From Ophiothrix spiculata (taxonomy: Eukaryota > Echinodermata > Ophiuroidea > Amphilepidida > Ophiotrichidae), in assembly GCA_000969725.1 (NCBI GenBank), contig JXSR01S017258.1: a stretch of DNA of 25,364 nt. One strand, given 5' to 3'. The notes under the pieces are model-generated. The model saw only the letters and a program-made list of their open reading frames with translations. It had not been told where the DNA came from and made no database searches. Positions within the stretch are counted from its first letter, which is position 1, and every line of letters begins with the position of its first letter. Made by a program: the position numbers and the translations under genes. Below, piece after piece: positions 10,201 through 18,323 of the stretch.

Positions 10201-13200
10201 AGACTCCAGATAGTGCACTTGACATTTTTGATGTAATAGCAACTTTGCAAAAACCACATACTCTGAAACCAACTTCAGATCATTACCAAAATTCTATAAT
10301 TTGTTGTCAAATTGACTCAACCTCAATATCCTTACGAGGGAACACTGATTTATTGTAGTACCTCAGGAATGGCGCCAACTATATTCTCCTGTCGGTGAAA
10401 ATGACAAACAAACAAAACAAGAAAGGAAAACAGCATGCTAAAGCAGTGGAGGCTAGACAGGAGAATAAAGGTGGTAACAAAGCCAACTTCTCAATACATC
10501 ATTCCTATAATTGGCATATTTCTGTCACTAGGGTCAGTTCGGGAAGTTCACTCCATTTCTAAAAGTCATATCATTGAGATATAATTTTCTTCAATGTGAT
10601 GAAACAAACAATATATTTTTGATGATTCAGGTGTGCTATCTATATTGAGGAAGCACCTCATACGTTCAAATTAGATATTGATCACCTAACTTGTTGGGAA
10701 AAAAGAAAAAAAAAGTTTGTATAAAGTTGGTAGTGTTATGATTAAGTTCACCATGTTGCCACAGTAGCCATGCATATTGCAGTTGGGTATTAAAATTCAC
10801 TCTTCGGTTAAGTTCGTACATAGACACATGTTATTATTCATTTTGATGATGGCGATCTTACCCAACTGGAACTGTGGCTGCCCTATAATGTTCATCATTA
10901 TATGTGACCCGTCATATCGAAAGGTACCTTAATACCGGCATAGTAAATAACGAGATACAGGCCATTGAAGCTGAGCATAGTCAAAAATCACATCCAAGGT
11001 CGAATTTCTTATTCCATCAGAAATGTTACCTTTGAAGTGTATTCTATCATATTAATCAGGTTCCAACATCCAAAACATAAGACATATGTTTTAAAAACCG
11101 AGATAAAAATACTTTCTATATTCACGTTTTACCAGTACAGAAACTTTAAACTTGATTTTCTCAAAACTTTAGTTTTCGGAATCAGCCTGATACCTTTTAC
11201 CAATTTGGATGTAACTTTGTAATCGAACATCCAATAACCAAAAGCAAGGTGTCATTTTAAAGCTTAAAATATAATCTTTCAGATGAGATCAAAAAATCAA
11301 TTTTAATTTTGCCGACCTTAAGGTACCTTTCGATATGACAGGTCACATATGCACAAATCAATGTTGAGATGGTTTCATGAATTTCAGAATTCTAAGAGAG
11401 TGAAATTATCCGACAGAGTGAACATCCCTGAAATTACCCTAATTGGAACTCAGAGCGAGGCCAAGAATTACATCTCAGATGCATCATGACTAATTCACTA
11501 CAGCCTTCTGCATGTCTGGTATGCAGATATGTATGGAATCAGTCAATTCAATTTGTGGCCTTGTACGTTCTGAGTTTGGATATTCTACTAACGACAGAAA
11601 TATGCCATTTATAGGAATTTCTTTTTTTTTATAATGTTTCTCTCCTTTGATAATTAGGTGTGATGTGATATTATTTTGGATCAAACTTAAAAATAATGAA
11701 AAATGATTTAATTCCATTGGTTTCATAAAGCAATCCCAAATATGTCACATCCTCACCAATAAGATAACAAAAAAAAAGTGCAGAACAAATTATAAAGGCA
11801 CTTTGCTCTCACGCAATTAATCCTTAAAACTTTGATTTCTGGAAATGAACATGTATCTTTCAATGATTCATGACAATAAAGTGCAATGAGAAAAAGTAGT
11901 GAATTTAATCAATGCATAGACCCATCTTAGAAACAAACAAAACAAGGTCTTCTAAAAAACATGTCTCGTTGGCGGCAGGATAACAGTTTGGAGCAAGACC
12001 TGATTCGGGGGGGGGGGGGGGGGGGGGTATGAAAACTTACAACCTCCCACTTCGATCATCTAATGGTGCGCCCCTGAATGAGATGTTAATTTTTGTAAAC
12101 AAAATATTCCATTAATTCAGGATTTTTTTGACCATTTCTCTTCAACGAAACATAATATAGGCGTGAAAAGTTACAGGGGTTATGATAAAAATGCGATTTC
12201 ATGTGGTATCAAAATCTCCAGTTTGATTTGGTGAGTGAAAGTGATCGGAACACACACCTTCAAAAAGGTCATGTACTCACAACATGGCAGCACAGCGGCC
12301 TACAACAAAGTCAAAACATTTCCTGTCCAAAAGTATAGGTCAATGTGTGCTACACGTGGGAGTATTGTCTTTGTTTTGCAAATCATCATCGTAGCCTTTC
12401 ACACAGTCGAATGTATTGTGTAAATTTAAGTTTTGACATTAAAATTCCACTCTTTTTTGTAAATTTTTGTTCTATTTTCTACATATAAAGTATAACTAAA
12501 ATAATATTCAGCTTTAATGGTCTTTACTCAATCTCTTTGCAGTTTTACTTCTTACGTCTATTACGAAGTTTCCCAAATCCAGATTCAAATACGTCTCGTT
12601 GGTTCGCCAACGAGACAAAAAATCCCTGAATTCTGTGCTGATAAATTTATGGACTATCAATTATCATAGCAGGATTTTCGTTTGTGTCACCTCATTAAAT
12701 TTTTAACATTGGCCATTTCATCATAAACTAAGCATAATTCTGGAAAAACTAATAGGCAGGTTGGACATACAGGCATCTTGTTTACATCCGGAACCTATAT
12801 CCGATTTAGCGTGGTGAAAACAATTGCAGGCTTCCCATTTAACTCTACGGAGAAAACGCCAGCTCTTGGAAATTGTGATTGTTTCTAGCAAATCTTCAAA
12901 ATATTTTGATACCAAAATCATGTGAGATGTGTGGTATTCAAATCACAACGAGATGATAAACACATCATCATTTCACAGATTTCCTTCTCGCTGAAAAAGA
13001 AAGAAAATGAAGGGATGCTTGGCTGAAGTATTGATTGCATGTTTTCACCGTGCACGAAGTCCAACGCAAGTTATTTTTAGATCATTGTGCTGCGTATGAC
13101 ATTGCTTTCGGCTACAGTTAGGAAGTGAAAGATGAGCATCCGATTAAATCCAAGCTCATCAAAACCAGAGGCAAATTGACCTAGGAAAACAGAGGGCACT

Positions 13201-16200
13201 CAACATTCAGGAGGCCTGCTGTTAAGAGTGCCCACTATTCAGAAAACAGTTCTAAAGAGTGTAGGCCTACTGGTTTGAAATGACCCACTTATCAGAACAT
13301 GTTACCTAAATAGTAGTCCTTCAGGGCCAAAATTCATGAAACCCTGCTACCTCTAGTTGGCTACTATTAAACTCTTTGTCTACCTGTCAAATTTTGACAT
13401 GTAGACAAAGAGTTAGCAGGCAACTAGAGTTAGCAGGGTTTCATGAATTTGGGCCCTGATTAACAAAAACACTTGCAGGAGCCCGAGAGGGGGGGGGGGT
13501 ACTCAAATTTGGTTTGGGTAGGGACCTGCTGCTACAAAATTTGAAAAGCCACCCATCAAAATATAAATTTTCAAGAAAAAGGGACCCATCCATATACTAA
13601 ATCTCCCAAATTTTGAGTCACATTTAATTAGAAAAAGGGACCCATCCATATAAACCAAATCTCCCAAATTTTGAGTCACATTTAATTAGAAAAAGGGACC
13701 CATCCATATAAACCAAATCTCCCAAATTTTGAGTCACATTTAATTAAAAATCACATTTTTCTGCTCAAGTTTAAGCTATTCTTGGCAAAATATTCGTAAG
13801 TTTTGATGTCCAAATTTGCACCATTTGTTGCAAATTTTAGAAAATTTTGAAAAGAAAACCCATCAAAATACCACATTTTGAGAAGAAAGGACCGATTAAA
13901 ATATCAGAGAGCCTGATTTTGCTACCCGAATTTGTGACAGTACCCCGGTGCAGGAGCACACGTTAGATATCTAAACCTCTCTTCAGACAGCATATCACTC
14001 GGAGGACCCAAATGTCAGAAGGCTCATTGATCATCAGGCCCACTATTCAGAATTTTCTGAATAGCTGGTTCTGAATAATGGCTTTCCTGAATAACAGGTT
14101 TTCTGAATAGTCCTAATTAATGTTCTTGATAGCAGACTGAGCCCTCAAAATAATAAGTGGTATAGTACGTTTTTGCCTGACCGAACTTCCAGTCATGTGA
14201 CTGAGCCATTCCATTAGCAGGGAGAGGAGTAGAAAACGCTTGGTTGATGTAAAAATCAATAACGAAGCTAATATATATAGGCCACCGAATAATAATTATT
14301 TGTTTATACTGTTATTTCTTGTTAATGATTTTAAAATCAAATTAGGGCCTTTACCATTATCTTTCTTGGTAAGCACTTACATGAAACATATTGGATAACC
14401 ATGATAACTAGGTGTTGAATTATTCACAAGGTAAATGCAGATTATTTTGAATAGTTTTATTAAAACAAGCTCAAGTTTAGATTATATTATTTCATTGCAA
14501 AAACAGACATTACAGTTATGAGATAGCTAAGAGAGTTTTGCAATGGCTACATCGAATCATGTTAAACCAGCCATGCCAAAATAGAGGATTTTGCCATTAC
14601 GTTTTTTTTAATATACCGCCTCGTTATCTTTAGGTATTTAGCGATATAGAAGATCCCTCTTGATATGACCTTCACTTTTAATCGGCAGGGTGTTCGACTC
14701 TCGTCTACTTGATAACTACAAATGTAAGAAAATAGCTGCTCTAATATAATCCCAGTTATAGTTCTAAATACATTAAGGCTAAGAAATACAATAATTGTCG
14801 TGGAGCAGCACATCTATATCAATTCTGATAACATGACAAGTTGATCATTGCTAGCCGAGCATCAGACAAAAATGGGATCTTTGGACAAGTAGCAAATAAA
14901 CTCATTTTAATAGCACATCATTCATTTTCCAAGTACCCCTGCCCATCTCACCACAGAAGTTCGGTTAGGCAAAAACGTACTAAACACTAACAAAAATCCC
15001 ACTATTATAGCAAAATGGCATTTCTTGTGTGATCAATGTTTTGTGCAGAGATTTTTAAAGATCTAAATGAACATTACAAAAAAACTTGAAACTGATATCA
15101 CATTCAAATCAATGTCAGTGCAAAGTACAGTGAATGTTGAGAGAAACAATTCAGATTCTTGCAACAAAATTATGTGAGAATAATTCAATTCCTTTGCATT
15201 TGTGAACGAATAAGACATGTTTGGAAGAATCTTGTTGCTTAAGAGTCATAAATGGATTCTCGTGATTTGAATCATGCCTGTTATTGCAATGACGTTTATG
15301 ATTGATTTTAAATGAACAAATAAAAGGTACTTGAAAATGTAGTGCAGAAAATGTTCACTCAGACAGCAATCAAAATAATTTCATAAGATTCTTAAAAAAA
15401 CACATCCCATATGAGGGGGGTTACCCAGACTAGATATTGTGAAAATACACACAAAGTAATCAATGTCTTGCCAAAGTATATGTAGAATGACTTGCTATTA
15501 GAAAATGTCAGCTAAGAGCAAATCATTCTACATATACTTTGTCAAGACGTTCATCACTTTGTGTGTATTTTCCCAATTTTCTTACATTTTCTAATAGCAA
15601 AATCAGCTTTAATACATAGCTTTGCTCAGATCAGTGCACAGGAAAACTGATACATATCCATAACAATGTGGTGGAAACATAACCAGCAATTAAGAGAAAT
15701 TCAAAAAATTGCCATAATTTGGAAGCACGTTTTGGGATACCGGTACTGGGTTTGGTTAGGTTACTGGAACTGGTTCAGACTAGCACATCTGTGTGGCAAG
15801 AGTAACTGAACTGAGCCTCATGATATACTTTGATCAACACCAAATAGGCGGGCCTCTTCACATCGTGAATTAATTGATACAGATGAGCGCGTGCATAGCT
15901 GAACACAGCCTAACTGCAGGAGATATAGCGTGCGTTGCATGAGTGACTCGCGCATCGGTATCTACAGCGCGCGTTTAAGTGGGATTATGTTTACTTGCGG
16001 ATGAAGAAAAGCCTTATAATTCCTGCCTATTTAGTGTTGATCAAAGTATAGCCCTGGGATGGTAGCCTAGCAGTTCTCATGGGTTGTATAGGTTGCTTGT
16101 ACATCTGTGATAAAAGCTTTGACTTGTCTTTAATTGTTTGTCATATTGTTAAAACTTCATGTTAAGCCTATAGCCCTGATCTGCTAATACTCACACGTAA

Positions 16201-17222
16201 GCTGTCTAAATAAGTTTGAGAATGAACCACAAGTAAATCTTCTGGTGTCGCTTCTAGAGGGCGAACCGATGTAGCTTCTGTTAACATTCCTTCTTCTAAA
16301 GAATGAAGAATAATTAAAATAAAAACAAACAGAAAATGAAAAAAATCATTTACAAGCAATAAAATGATGCTACTTTTACATAAATATTGAATACATTTGT
16401 ATCAATAGTGTACGCTTTTATGACGGGTGTGTACTAACACACAACATTTAATAGGTACTCCAAAAGACAGGTGATAAACTGCCGATGTTTTATTTGGAAG
16501 TAGTTTCAAAATATTCAGGACATTTTCCCTGATATAAGATCGATTGGGAATACCATAACAGAAGGCAACAGGGACATTAAAAAGGACATGAAAACAGTAC
16601 AGTGGAAACAGAACAGAAAAAGTTAAAATTAATGAAAGCTTTTTTTACTTGTCAGTATTTAAAATCGACCTTATTTTAAAATATATTTACGAAAAAAATA
16701 CGAAGAAATACGTTTGCCCCCTTGACCAAAATGTCTGGCTATGCCACAACCCATTGCATACCACTTACCTTTAAGGAAATTGAAAACTTTGCCCCATTTA
16801 CCAGAATCAAATGGATGTAGTTTCTCCATTCCTAGAAAACCAATATTATAATCAGTAGAATACACGATAGGCCACTGATGATCTCGTACCTCCACAAATA
16901 AAGTTGTCTTAGAAGGCTGATCTGATAGGATACCTAGCTTGGGCTCGTCAGCTTTATCAGTTTTTCGAACTTTGGGTTTATAAAGCCTCTCAGGCTCTTT
17001 ACTCTCTTCCTTGACTTTTTCTTCATTTTTAGGTTGCTCAGTCTTTTCACTTTCTTTTCTTTTTTCTTCAATGTTTTGTGACAGATGCTCCTGTAATGTT
17101 TCCATTCTTTCACCTGATTTCCTTTTCTGTTCAACTGTTGATTCAGGTGTTTGATCAGAGGCTATCACAGGAGATGCCTCAGCGGCTTCAGTTTTTGGGG
17201 TGGCATCAGTATTGTCAGCCAT
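1228..17222 (-). CDS. HDAC11: Histone deacetylase 11 (class IV HDAC), multi-exon, C-terminus outside the window
   Basis: This is a spliced gene whose six visible coding exons join in phase into about 340 residues. Family knowledge: HDAC11 is a zinc-dependent lysine deacylase with strong long-chain defatty-acylase activity, found in nucleus and cytoplasm. Seen here: the catalytic domain begins near residue 117 (WPIVYS, then EKLHPFDSGKWGKV). It continues through EDLLVVH, RKVLKPLRTQTGGT, the GGGFHHC active-site histidines (residues 243-244) and DLDAHQGNGH, whose Asp281 and His283 are zinc ligands. The order and spacing match vertebrate HDAC11 essentially without gaps. The last ~100 residues, carrying the GTD zinc ligand and the catalytic Tyr, are not in the window. 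The N-terminus is ~100 residues longer than in vertebrates. Every junction is GT-AG. The largest intron is ~8.9 kb and full of transposon remnants. Confidence 0.96.
1762..2196 (+). mobile_element. MITE family A, copy 1 (4-bp TSD AAAT)
   Basis: This is a 435 bp non-coding element. Its ends are inverted: GTGCCCCGTCATATCGAAAG at the left and the complement of TATCGAAAGGTACC at the right. It is flanked on both sides by AAAT (1758-1761 and 2197-2200). The interior shares long blocks with the copies at 8424 and 10904, for example AAAATTGATTTTTTT, TTGCAAAGTTACATCCAAAT and GAAATTCGACCTTGGAC. It has no coding capacity and lies in the intron between the last two visible HDAC11 exons. Confidence 0.9.
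2447..2606 (-). CDS. HDAC11: HDAC11 fifth coding exon (zinc-ligand motif)
   Basis: This 160 bp exon (53 codons plus 1 base, residues 265-317) has acceptor tttctttta-tag and donor AAAA|gtaagt. It contains AMIVDLDAHQGNGHARDF followed by KVYIMDVYNRGIYPHDGYAK. DLDAHQGNGH is the class IV form of the zinc-binding motif; Asp281 and His283 are the expected metal ligands. The plus-strand open frame over the same bases (2403-2612) is a shadow of this exon. Confidence 0.96.
2607..3430. other. Intronic sequence, nothing recognised
   Basis: This is the AT-rich part of the intron between HDAC11 exons 3844-3963 and 2447-2606. Open frames on either strand (for example 3049-3315) have no codon structure that I recognise and no splice context. 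Confidence 0.5.
3431..3806 (+). mobile_element. tRNA-derived SINE (tRNA-Val-like head)
   Basis: The head resembles a tRNA gene: GGCGCCGTAATGTAGTGGTT, an anticodon-loop-like CTTACAC (TAC = Val), and a good B box GGTTCAATTCC at 3482-3492. It is followed by ~300 bp of unrelated body without a poly-A tail. CTTCTAG occurs immediately before (3424-3430) and after (3807-3813), which fits a 7-bp target duplication. It is inserted in an HDAC11 intron, antisense to the gene. The tRNA-like portion is too degenerate in its stems to be a working tRNA. Confidence 0.82.
3844..3963 (-). CDS. HDAC11: HDAC11 fourth coding exon (His-His active-site motif)
   Basis: This is a 120 bp, phase-0 exon (40 codons, residues 225-264), with acceptor catgtctgtag and donor AAG|gttagt. 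It reads AGKLAMERGWAINVGGGF, then HHCSHNRGGGFCAYADI and TLAIK. The paired histidines (243-244) form the charge-relay pair conserved in all zinc HDACs. Human HDAC11 has Ser-Asp-Arg-Gly-Gly after the Cys-Ser; here it is His-Asn-Arg-Gly-Gly, so the usual Asp is Asn. Its neighbours are the SINE at 3431-3806 on the left and the duplication on the right. Confidence 0.96.
4305..4477 (+). mobile_element. Foldback element inside duplication unit 1
   Basis: Left arm (GGTTAATAAATGCGCACTTC through ATGAGACAAAATCAATGCA) and right arm (TGCACTGATTTTGTCTCA through TTTATTAATC) are imperfect inverted repeats of ~50 bp. The central spacer of ~70 bp holds the segment that is inverted between units. The element is non-coding. 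Possible flanks TTATA/TTATT are not an exact duplication. Confidence 0.7.
5475..5571 (+). repeat. ATAAGCCGC repeat block, unit 1
   Basis: After AGTACCGTAATTTCCGGG come three spaced copies of TATAAGCCGC. Ends of this type are widespread in animal genomes as termini of non-autonomous DNA transposons (general knowledge). Only one such end is visible here, so the family is not assigned. Confidence 0.6.
5751..5936 (+). mobile_element. Foldback element inside duplication unit 2
   Basis: Same arms as the element at 4305-4477. The centre is 13 bp longer and carries GTCCAAT (5823-5829) and its complement ATTGGAC (5856-5862). The sequence between them is in the opposite orientation to unit 1. Confidence 0.7.
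6913..7022 (+). repeat. ATAAGCCGC repeat block, unit 2
   Basis: Counterpart of 5475-5571 with one more repeat: three intact TATAAGCCGC plus a decayed TATAATCGGC. The copy number therefore changed after or during the duplication. Confidence 0.6.
7163..7279 (-). CDS. HDAC11: HDAC11 third coding exon
   Basis: This is a 117 bp, phase-0 exon (39 codons, residues 186-224) between acceptor ttttttcag and donor TTG|gtaaga. The product reads WSITVAGITEVPPVALLPN, then VVQRKVLKPLRTQTGGTIL. It is nearly identical to the HDAC11-specific stretch that precedes the AGKLA block. It sits 127 bp beyond the end of the tandem duplication at 4135-7036 and about 8.9 kb from the preceding exon. Confidence 0.96.
7290..7857. 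other. Intronic AT-rich stretch with CAA microsatellites
   Basis: No gene seen. Short CAA-type repeats occur at about 7670-7706 and 7784-7801. Confidence 0.5.
7858..8312 (+). repeat. Two-orientation array of a GCTAGTCCGA-type unit
   Basis: Degenerate units of the form CACTGYGCTAGTCCGAATYTGAAAA are repeated roughly every 25-45 bp from 7858 to about 8200. There are several inverted copies (for example GGACTAGCACAGTG near 8049), and a final block is almost wholly inverted (GATTCGGACTAGCGCCGTGT, 8234 onward, to about 8312). The body can therefore fold on itself. The pattern resembles foldback transposons whose arms are short tandem repeats (the TU elements of sea urchins are a known case). This is an inference from architecture. 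The minus-strand 101-codon frame here is an artefact of the repeats. Confidence 0.75.
8424..8879 (+). mobile_element. MITE family A, copy 2 (4-bp TSD ATTT)
   Basis: A 456 bp element with terminal inverted repeats of ~20 bp, GTGACCCATCATATCGAAAG and the matching CTTTCGATATGATGGGTCAC. It is flanked by ATTT at 8420-8423 and 8880-8883. It has the same orientation as copy 1 and shares its interior blocks. It lies in the largest HDAC11 intron. Confidence 0.92.
8884..9956. other. Intronic sequence with G14 run and short TAACCC/TTAGGG motifs
   Basis: TAACCCTAACCCT occurs near 9048 and its inverse AGGTTAGGGTTAA near 9266, too short to be telomeric. A run of 14 G lies at 9300-9313. Nothing coding is recognised; the frame at 9783-9980 runs into the repeat at 9957. 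Confidence 0.5.
9957..10063 (+). mobile_element. Small MITE family B, copy 1
   Basis: A 107 bp element with inverted ends AGGTGCAGGATTGTGTC and the complement-matching GATACAATACTGCACCT. A second copy is at 18324-18432 with the same interior (TTGACAAAA, CAATG.AAATACTCC, TCAAGAA..GCGCAATTCT). No target duplication could be identified. Confidence 0.7.
10064..10903. other. Intronic sequence, nothing recognised
   Basis: No element ends, hairpins or coding signal stand out. The open frame at 10170-10358 has no support. Confidence 0.4.
10904..11346 (-). mobile_element. MITE family A, copy 3 (4-bp TSD ATAT), reverse orientation
   Basis: A 443 bp element with left end GTGACCCGTCATATCGAAAG and right end CTTTCGATATGACAGGTCAC, flanked by ATAT at 10900-10903 and 11347-11350. 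The interior is the reverse complement of copies 1 and 2: it begins with the GAGCATAGTCAAAAATCAC block that lies at the right end of the other two. The 85-codon plus frame at 10965-11222 lies entirely inside it and is not a gene. Confidence 0.92.
12007..12027 (+). repeat. G21 homopolymer
   Basis: This run of 21 G is the longest in the window. Its length is likely to be uncertain in sequencing. Confidence 0.9.
12593..12616 (+). repeat. Perfect 10-bp hairpin with a TTCG loop
   Basis: GTCTCGTTGG, TTCG, CCAACGAGAC: the arms are perfectly complementary around a four-base loop of the UUCG type. GTCTCGTTGG also occurs alone near 11962. This could be a structured RNA element or transposon debris. 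There is no U-run like that of a bacterial terminator, and the context is intronic. Confidence 0.7.
13321..13459 (+). mobile_element. Palindromic MITE (~139 bp)
   Basis: The left half TCAGGGCCAAAATTCATGAA... and right half ...TTCATGAATTTGGGCCCTGA are near-perfect inverted repeats over ~60 bp each. They meet around TCAAATTTTGACA, so the whole element can form one long hairpin. Internal pairs include CTACCTCTAGTTG with CAACTAGAGTTAG, and AACTCTTTGTCTAC with GTAGACAAAGAGTT. No target duplication was found. Confidence 0.8.
13483..13948 (+). mobile_element. MITE with 9-bp TSD and internal 57-bp tandem repeats
   Basis: TGCAGGAGC lies immediately outside both ends (13474-13482 and 13949-13957), an exact 9-bp duplication. 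The ends are inverted: CCGAGAGG plus a G-run plus TACT on the left, AGTACCCCGG on the right, with GGTTTGGGTAG/CTACCCGAATT further in. A 9-bp duplication is typical of Mutator-like elements, but no transposase is present and the superfamily is an inference. The interior holds three tandem 56-58 bp repeats. Confidence 0.85.
13576..13746 (+). repeat. Three tandem ~57-bp repeats
   Basis: The unit contains AAAAAGGGACCCATCCATAT, CTCCCAAATTTTGAGTCAC and ATTTAATTA. The GGGACCC landmarks fall at 13581, 13637 and 13695. The second and third units are identical to each other; the first differs at ACTAAATC versus AAACCAAATC. The array lies wholly inside the 466 bp element. Confidence 0.92.
14043..14115 (+). 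repeat. CTGAATA repeat cluster with a 22-bp palindrome
   Basis: CTATTCAGAA, TT, TTCTGAATAG is a perfect palindrome at 14043-14064. It is followed by further CTGAATA copies near 14070, 14087 and 14104. GCCCACTATTCAGAAAAC also occurs near 13231, so this may be one end of an older element into which the 466 bp MITE inserted. Confidence 0.55.
14164..14981. mobile_element. Non-autonomous DNA element, 26-bp terminal inverted repeats
   Basis: AGTACGTTTTTGCC continuing to ACCGAACTTC at 14164-14189 is repeated inverted at 14956-14981 (GAAGTTCGGTTAGGC, then AAAAACGTACT) with a single mismatch over 26 bp. TA may be the target duplication if the ends are read as GTACG. The 818 bp interior has no transposase-like frame; the 83-codon minus frame at 14562-14813 is unrecognised. 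Confidence 0.75.
15441..15572 (+). repeat. Long hairpin, ~50-bp arms
   Basis: GAAAATACACACAAAGT.. (15441-15490) pairs with ..ACTTTGTGTGTATTTTC (15523-15572) at about 46 of 50 positions around a 32-base loop. A second perfect 16-bp pair, TGCTATTAGAAAATGT (15493-15508) and its complement (15584-15599), interlocks with it rather than nesting. It lies inside the large HDAC11 intron, so it would be transcribed. Confidence 0.85.
15824..16050. mobile_element. Small DNA element with TA-flanked inverted ends
   Basis: TATACTTTGATCAACAC followed by CAAATAGGCGGG at the left is matched inverted by CCTGCCTATTTAGTG then TTGATCAAAGTATA at the right. If the outer TA is the duplication, the element fits a Tc1/mariner-type pattern. 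It is 227 bp and non-coding, with a CpG-bearing interior (GCGCGTGC, ACTCGCGC, CAGCGCGCG). It lies ~145 bp from the HDAC11 exon at 16195. Confidence 0.75.
16195..16295 (-). CDS. HDAC11: HDAC11 second coding exon
   Basis: This exon has 101 bases between acceptor cattctttag and donor CGT|gtgagt. It completes a Glu codon split with the previous exon and gives 33 further residues (153-185), including LEATPEDLLVVHSQTYLDSL. This matches the HDAC11 segment that ends EEDLLVVHTRRYLNELK in the human protein. The exon ends on a codon boundary, so it joins directly to the Trp that opens the next exon, as in vertebrates. Confidence 0.95.
16296..16768 (-). other. HDAC11: HDAC11 intron, nothing else recognised
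   Basis: A 473 bp intron with a gtaagt donor and a cattctttag acceptor. No repeats with readable ends. Confidence 0.8.
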
Positions 17223-17271
17223 GATTCTTAACGAGCTATAGCCAAAATATGGGATTTTCAGATGTGTTAAC
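16769..17271 (-). CDS. HDAC11: HDAC11 first coding exon (N-terminal extension plus start of catalytic domain)
   Basis: A strong acceptor (ttctcatttcag) precedes base 17271. The ATG at 17222 has A at -3 and G at +4, a favourable context. The coding part is 454 bp (151 codons plus 1 base) and ends at an AAAG|gtaagt donor. Residues 1-95 are hydrophilic and low-complexity, rich in Glu, Lys, Ser, Thr and Pro (for example EEKRKESEKTEQPKNEEKVK), with no catalytic motif. Residues 117-151 match the HDAC11 start: WPIVYS, YNIGFLGMEKLHPFD, GKWGKVFNFLK. The frame stays open between the acceptor and this ATG, so an earlier start is formally possible. With the leader exon proposed at 19655, an in-frame TAG would fall 18 bases before that exon's end, which favours 17222. 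Confidence 0.93.
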
Positions 17272-17337
17272 CTGAAATGAGAACAAACAGAAATCATCAT
17301 GAAAATGCATTTAAGTGGTTTTTCTTCATAAATGAGC

Positions 17338-17355
17338 ATAATAATAATAATAATA
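17338..17355 (+). repeat. ATA microsatellite
   Basis: Six ATA units in a row just upstream of the HDAC11 splice acceptor. Confidence 0.85.
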
Positions 17356-17385
17356 TTATAGTGGCTTGTTTTTAGTCACTGGCTT

Positions 17386-17432
17386 TTGAAATGCTTCTTC
17401 AGCTTAAATCATCAGCTGAAGAACCATTTCAA
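17386..17432 (+). repeat. Short hairpin, 19-bp arms
   Basis: TTGAAATGCTTCTTCAGCT pairs with AGCTGAAGAACCATTTCAA with a single mismatch and a 9-base loop. It is ~115 bp upstream of the HDAC11 first coding exon. Confidence 0.75.
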
Positions 17433-18323
17433 GAGTATCTGACATATGGAAGAAATATGTTGCAGGTTTTTTTAGTATTTAACAGACAAAGTGAGATAAA
17501 TATATCACATATGGCTGCTATTGTTAAAACCCATTTTAGTATTCACTAGGCAAGACTATTTGAAGTACAGTGATAAAACAGTTTCAATTACCCCATCGAT
17601 ATTGATCTAATTATAATGACTGTTCGCCCAGTGATTGGTTACACTTCTGCCGCACCCCTTTTATGATGTCATTATACCGTACCCTATGTACAATGCAAAT
17701 ACATAGACAAAGTAATGATAAATTTATTTTTACAAGATTAGGAAAACATTCAGTCAATCCTTTACAAACGTATTCAAATAATCATGTTGAAAATATGCTG
17801 TGCTATTAATTGGAAATGACCAAAAATGGAAAAAAGTGAATTTTTGACCTTATTTGGCATGAAAATCAAAAAATGGGCCAAAATCCTAAAAAGTAAAAAA
17901 GACGCAACATGCGAGTGGGTGTTTAAAATTAATATTCCCATTCCTAGGTCATTTTTTTTAAAAAAATGTTATTTTTAAGCTTGGTTGGAAGCCCAAATGA
18001 CCGAAAAATGTGTTTTTCGTGATTTTCTCAAAACATGTGATTTTTGGTCAAAAGTCAACATCACCATCATGTTCCTTGTGAAAATTCCTTTCTGGAAATG
18101 TATACTTTTAGTAACTTTAAGCACTTTGTTAAAAAGTTATGGTACAAAATAAAATTGCTAAAACGTAACATTGAGTGAGGTGCTTACATCCCTTAAAAGT
18201 GAACACTGTCAATTTGTGTAAAGTATCTCTCTGTTAAAATTTACGACTTGAGTGAAACATTACAGATTACCGACCCATGAATAAAGCATACTGGCGGGTG
18301 CGAGTACATACTTTGTTTGAGTG
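17433..18323. other. Upstream intron of HDAC11, nothing firm
   Basis: AT-rich. GACCAAAAAT near 17818 and ATTTTTGGTC near 18040 are inverted and could bound an old element of ~230 bp, but I cannot confirm this. Confidence 0.4.

Larger units (their letters stand above)
11347..13320. other. Intronic sequence with a G21 run and one stable hairpin
   Basis: No exon recognised. The stretch contains G21 at 12007-12027 and the TTCG-loop hairpin at 12593-12616. Open frames at 11490-11726, 12235-12423 and 12721-12921 have no recognisable content. Confidence 0.5.

Noticed and set aside
12007..12027. G21 run as a meaningful G-quadruplex or regulatory site
   Set aside because: Homopolymer runs of this kind recur in this genome at transposon ends, and the exact length is unreliable. 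There is no further evidence of function.
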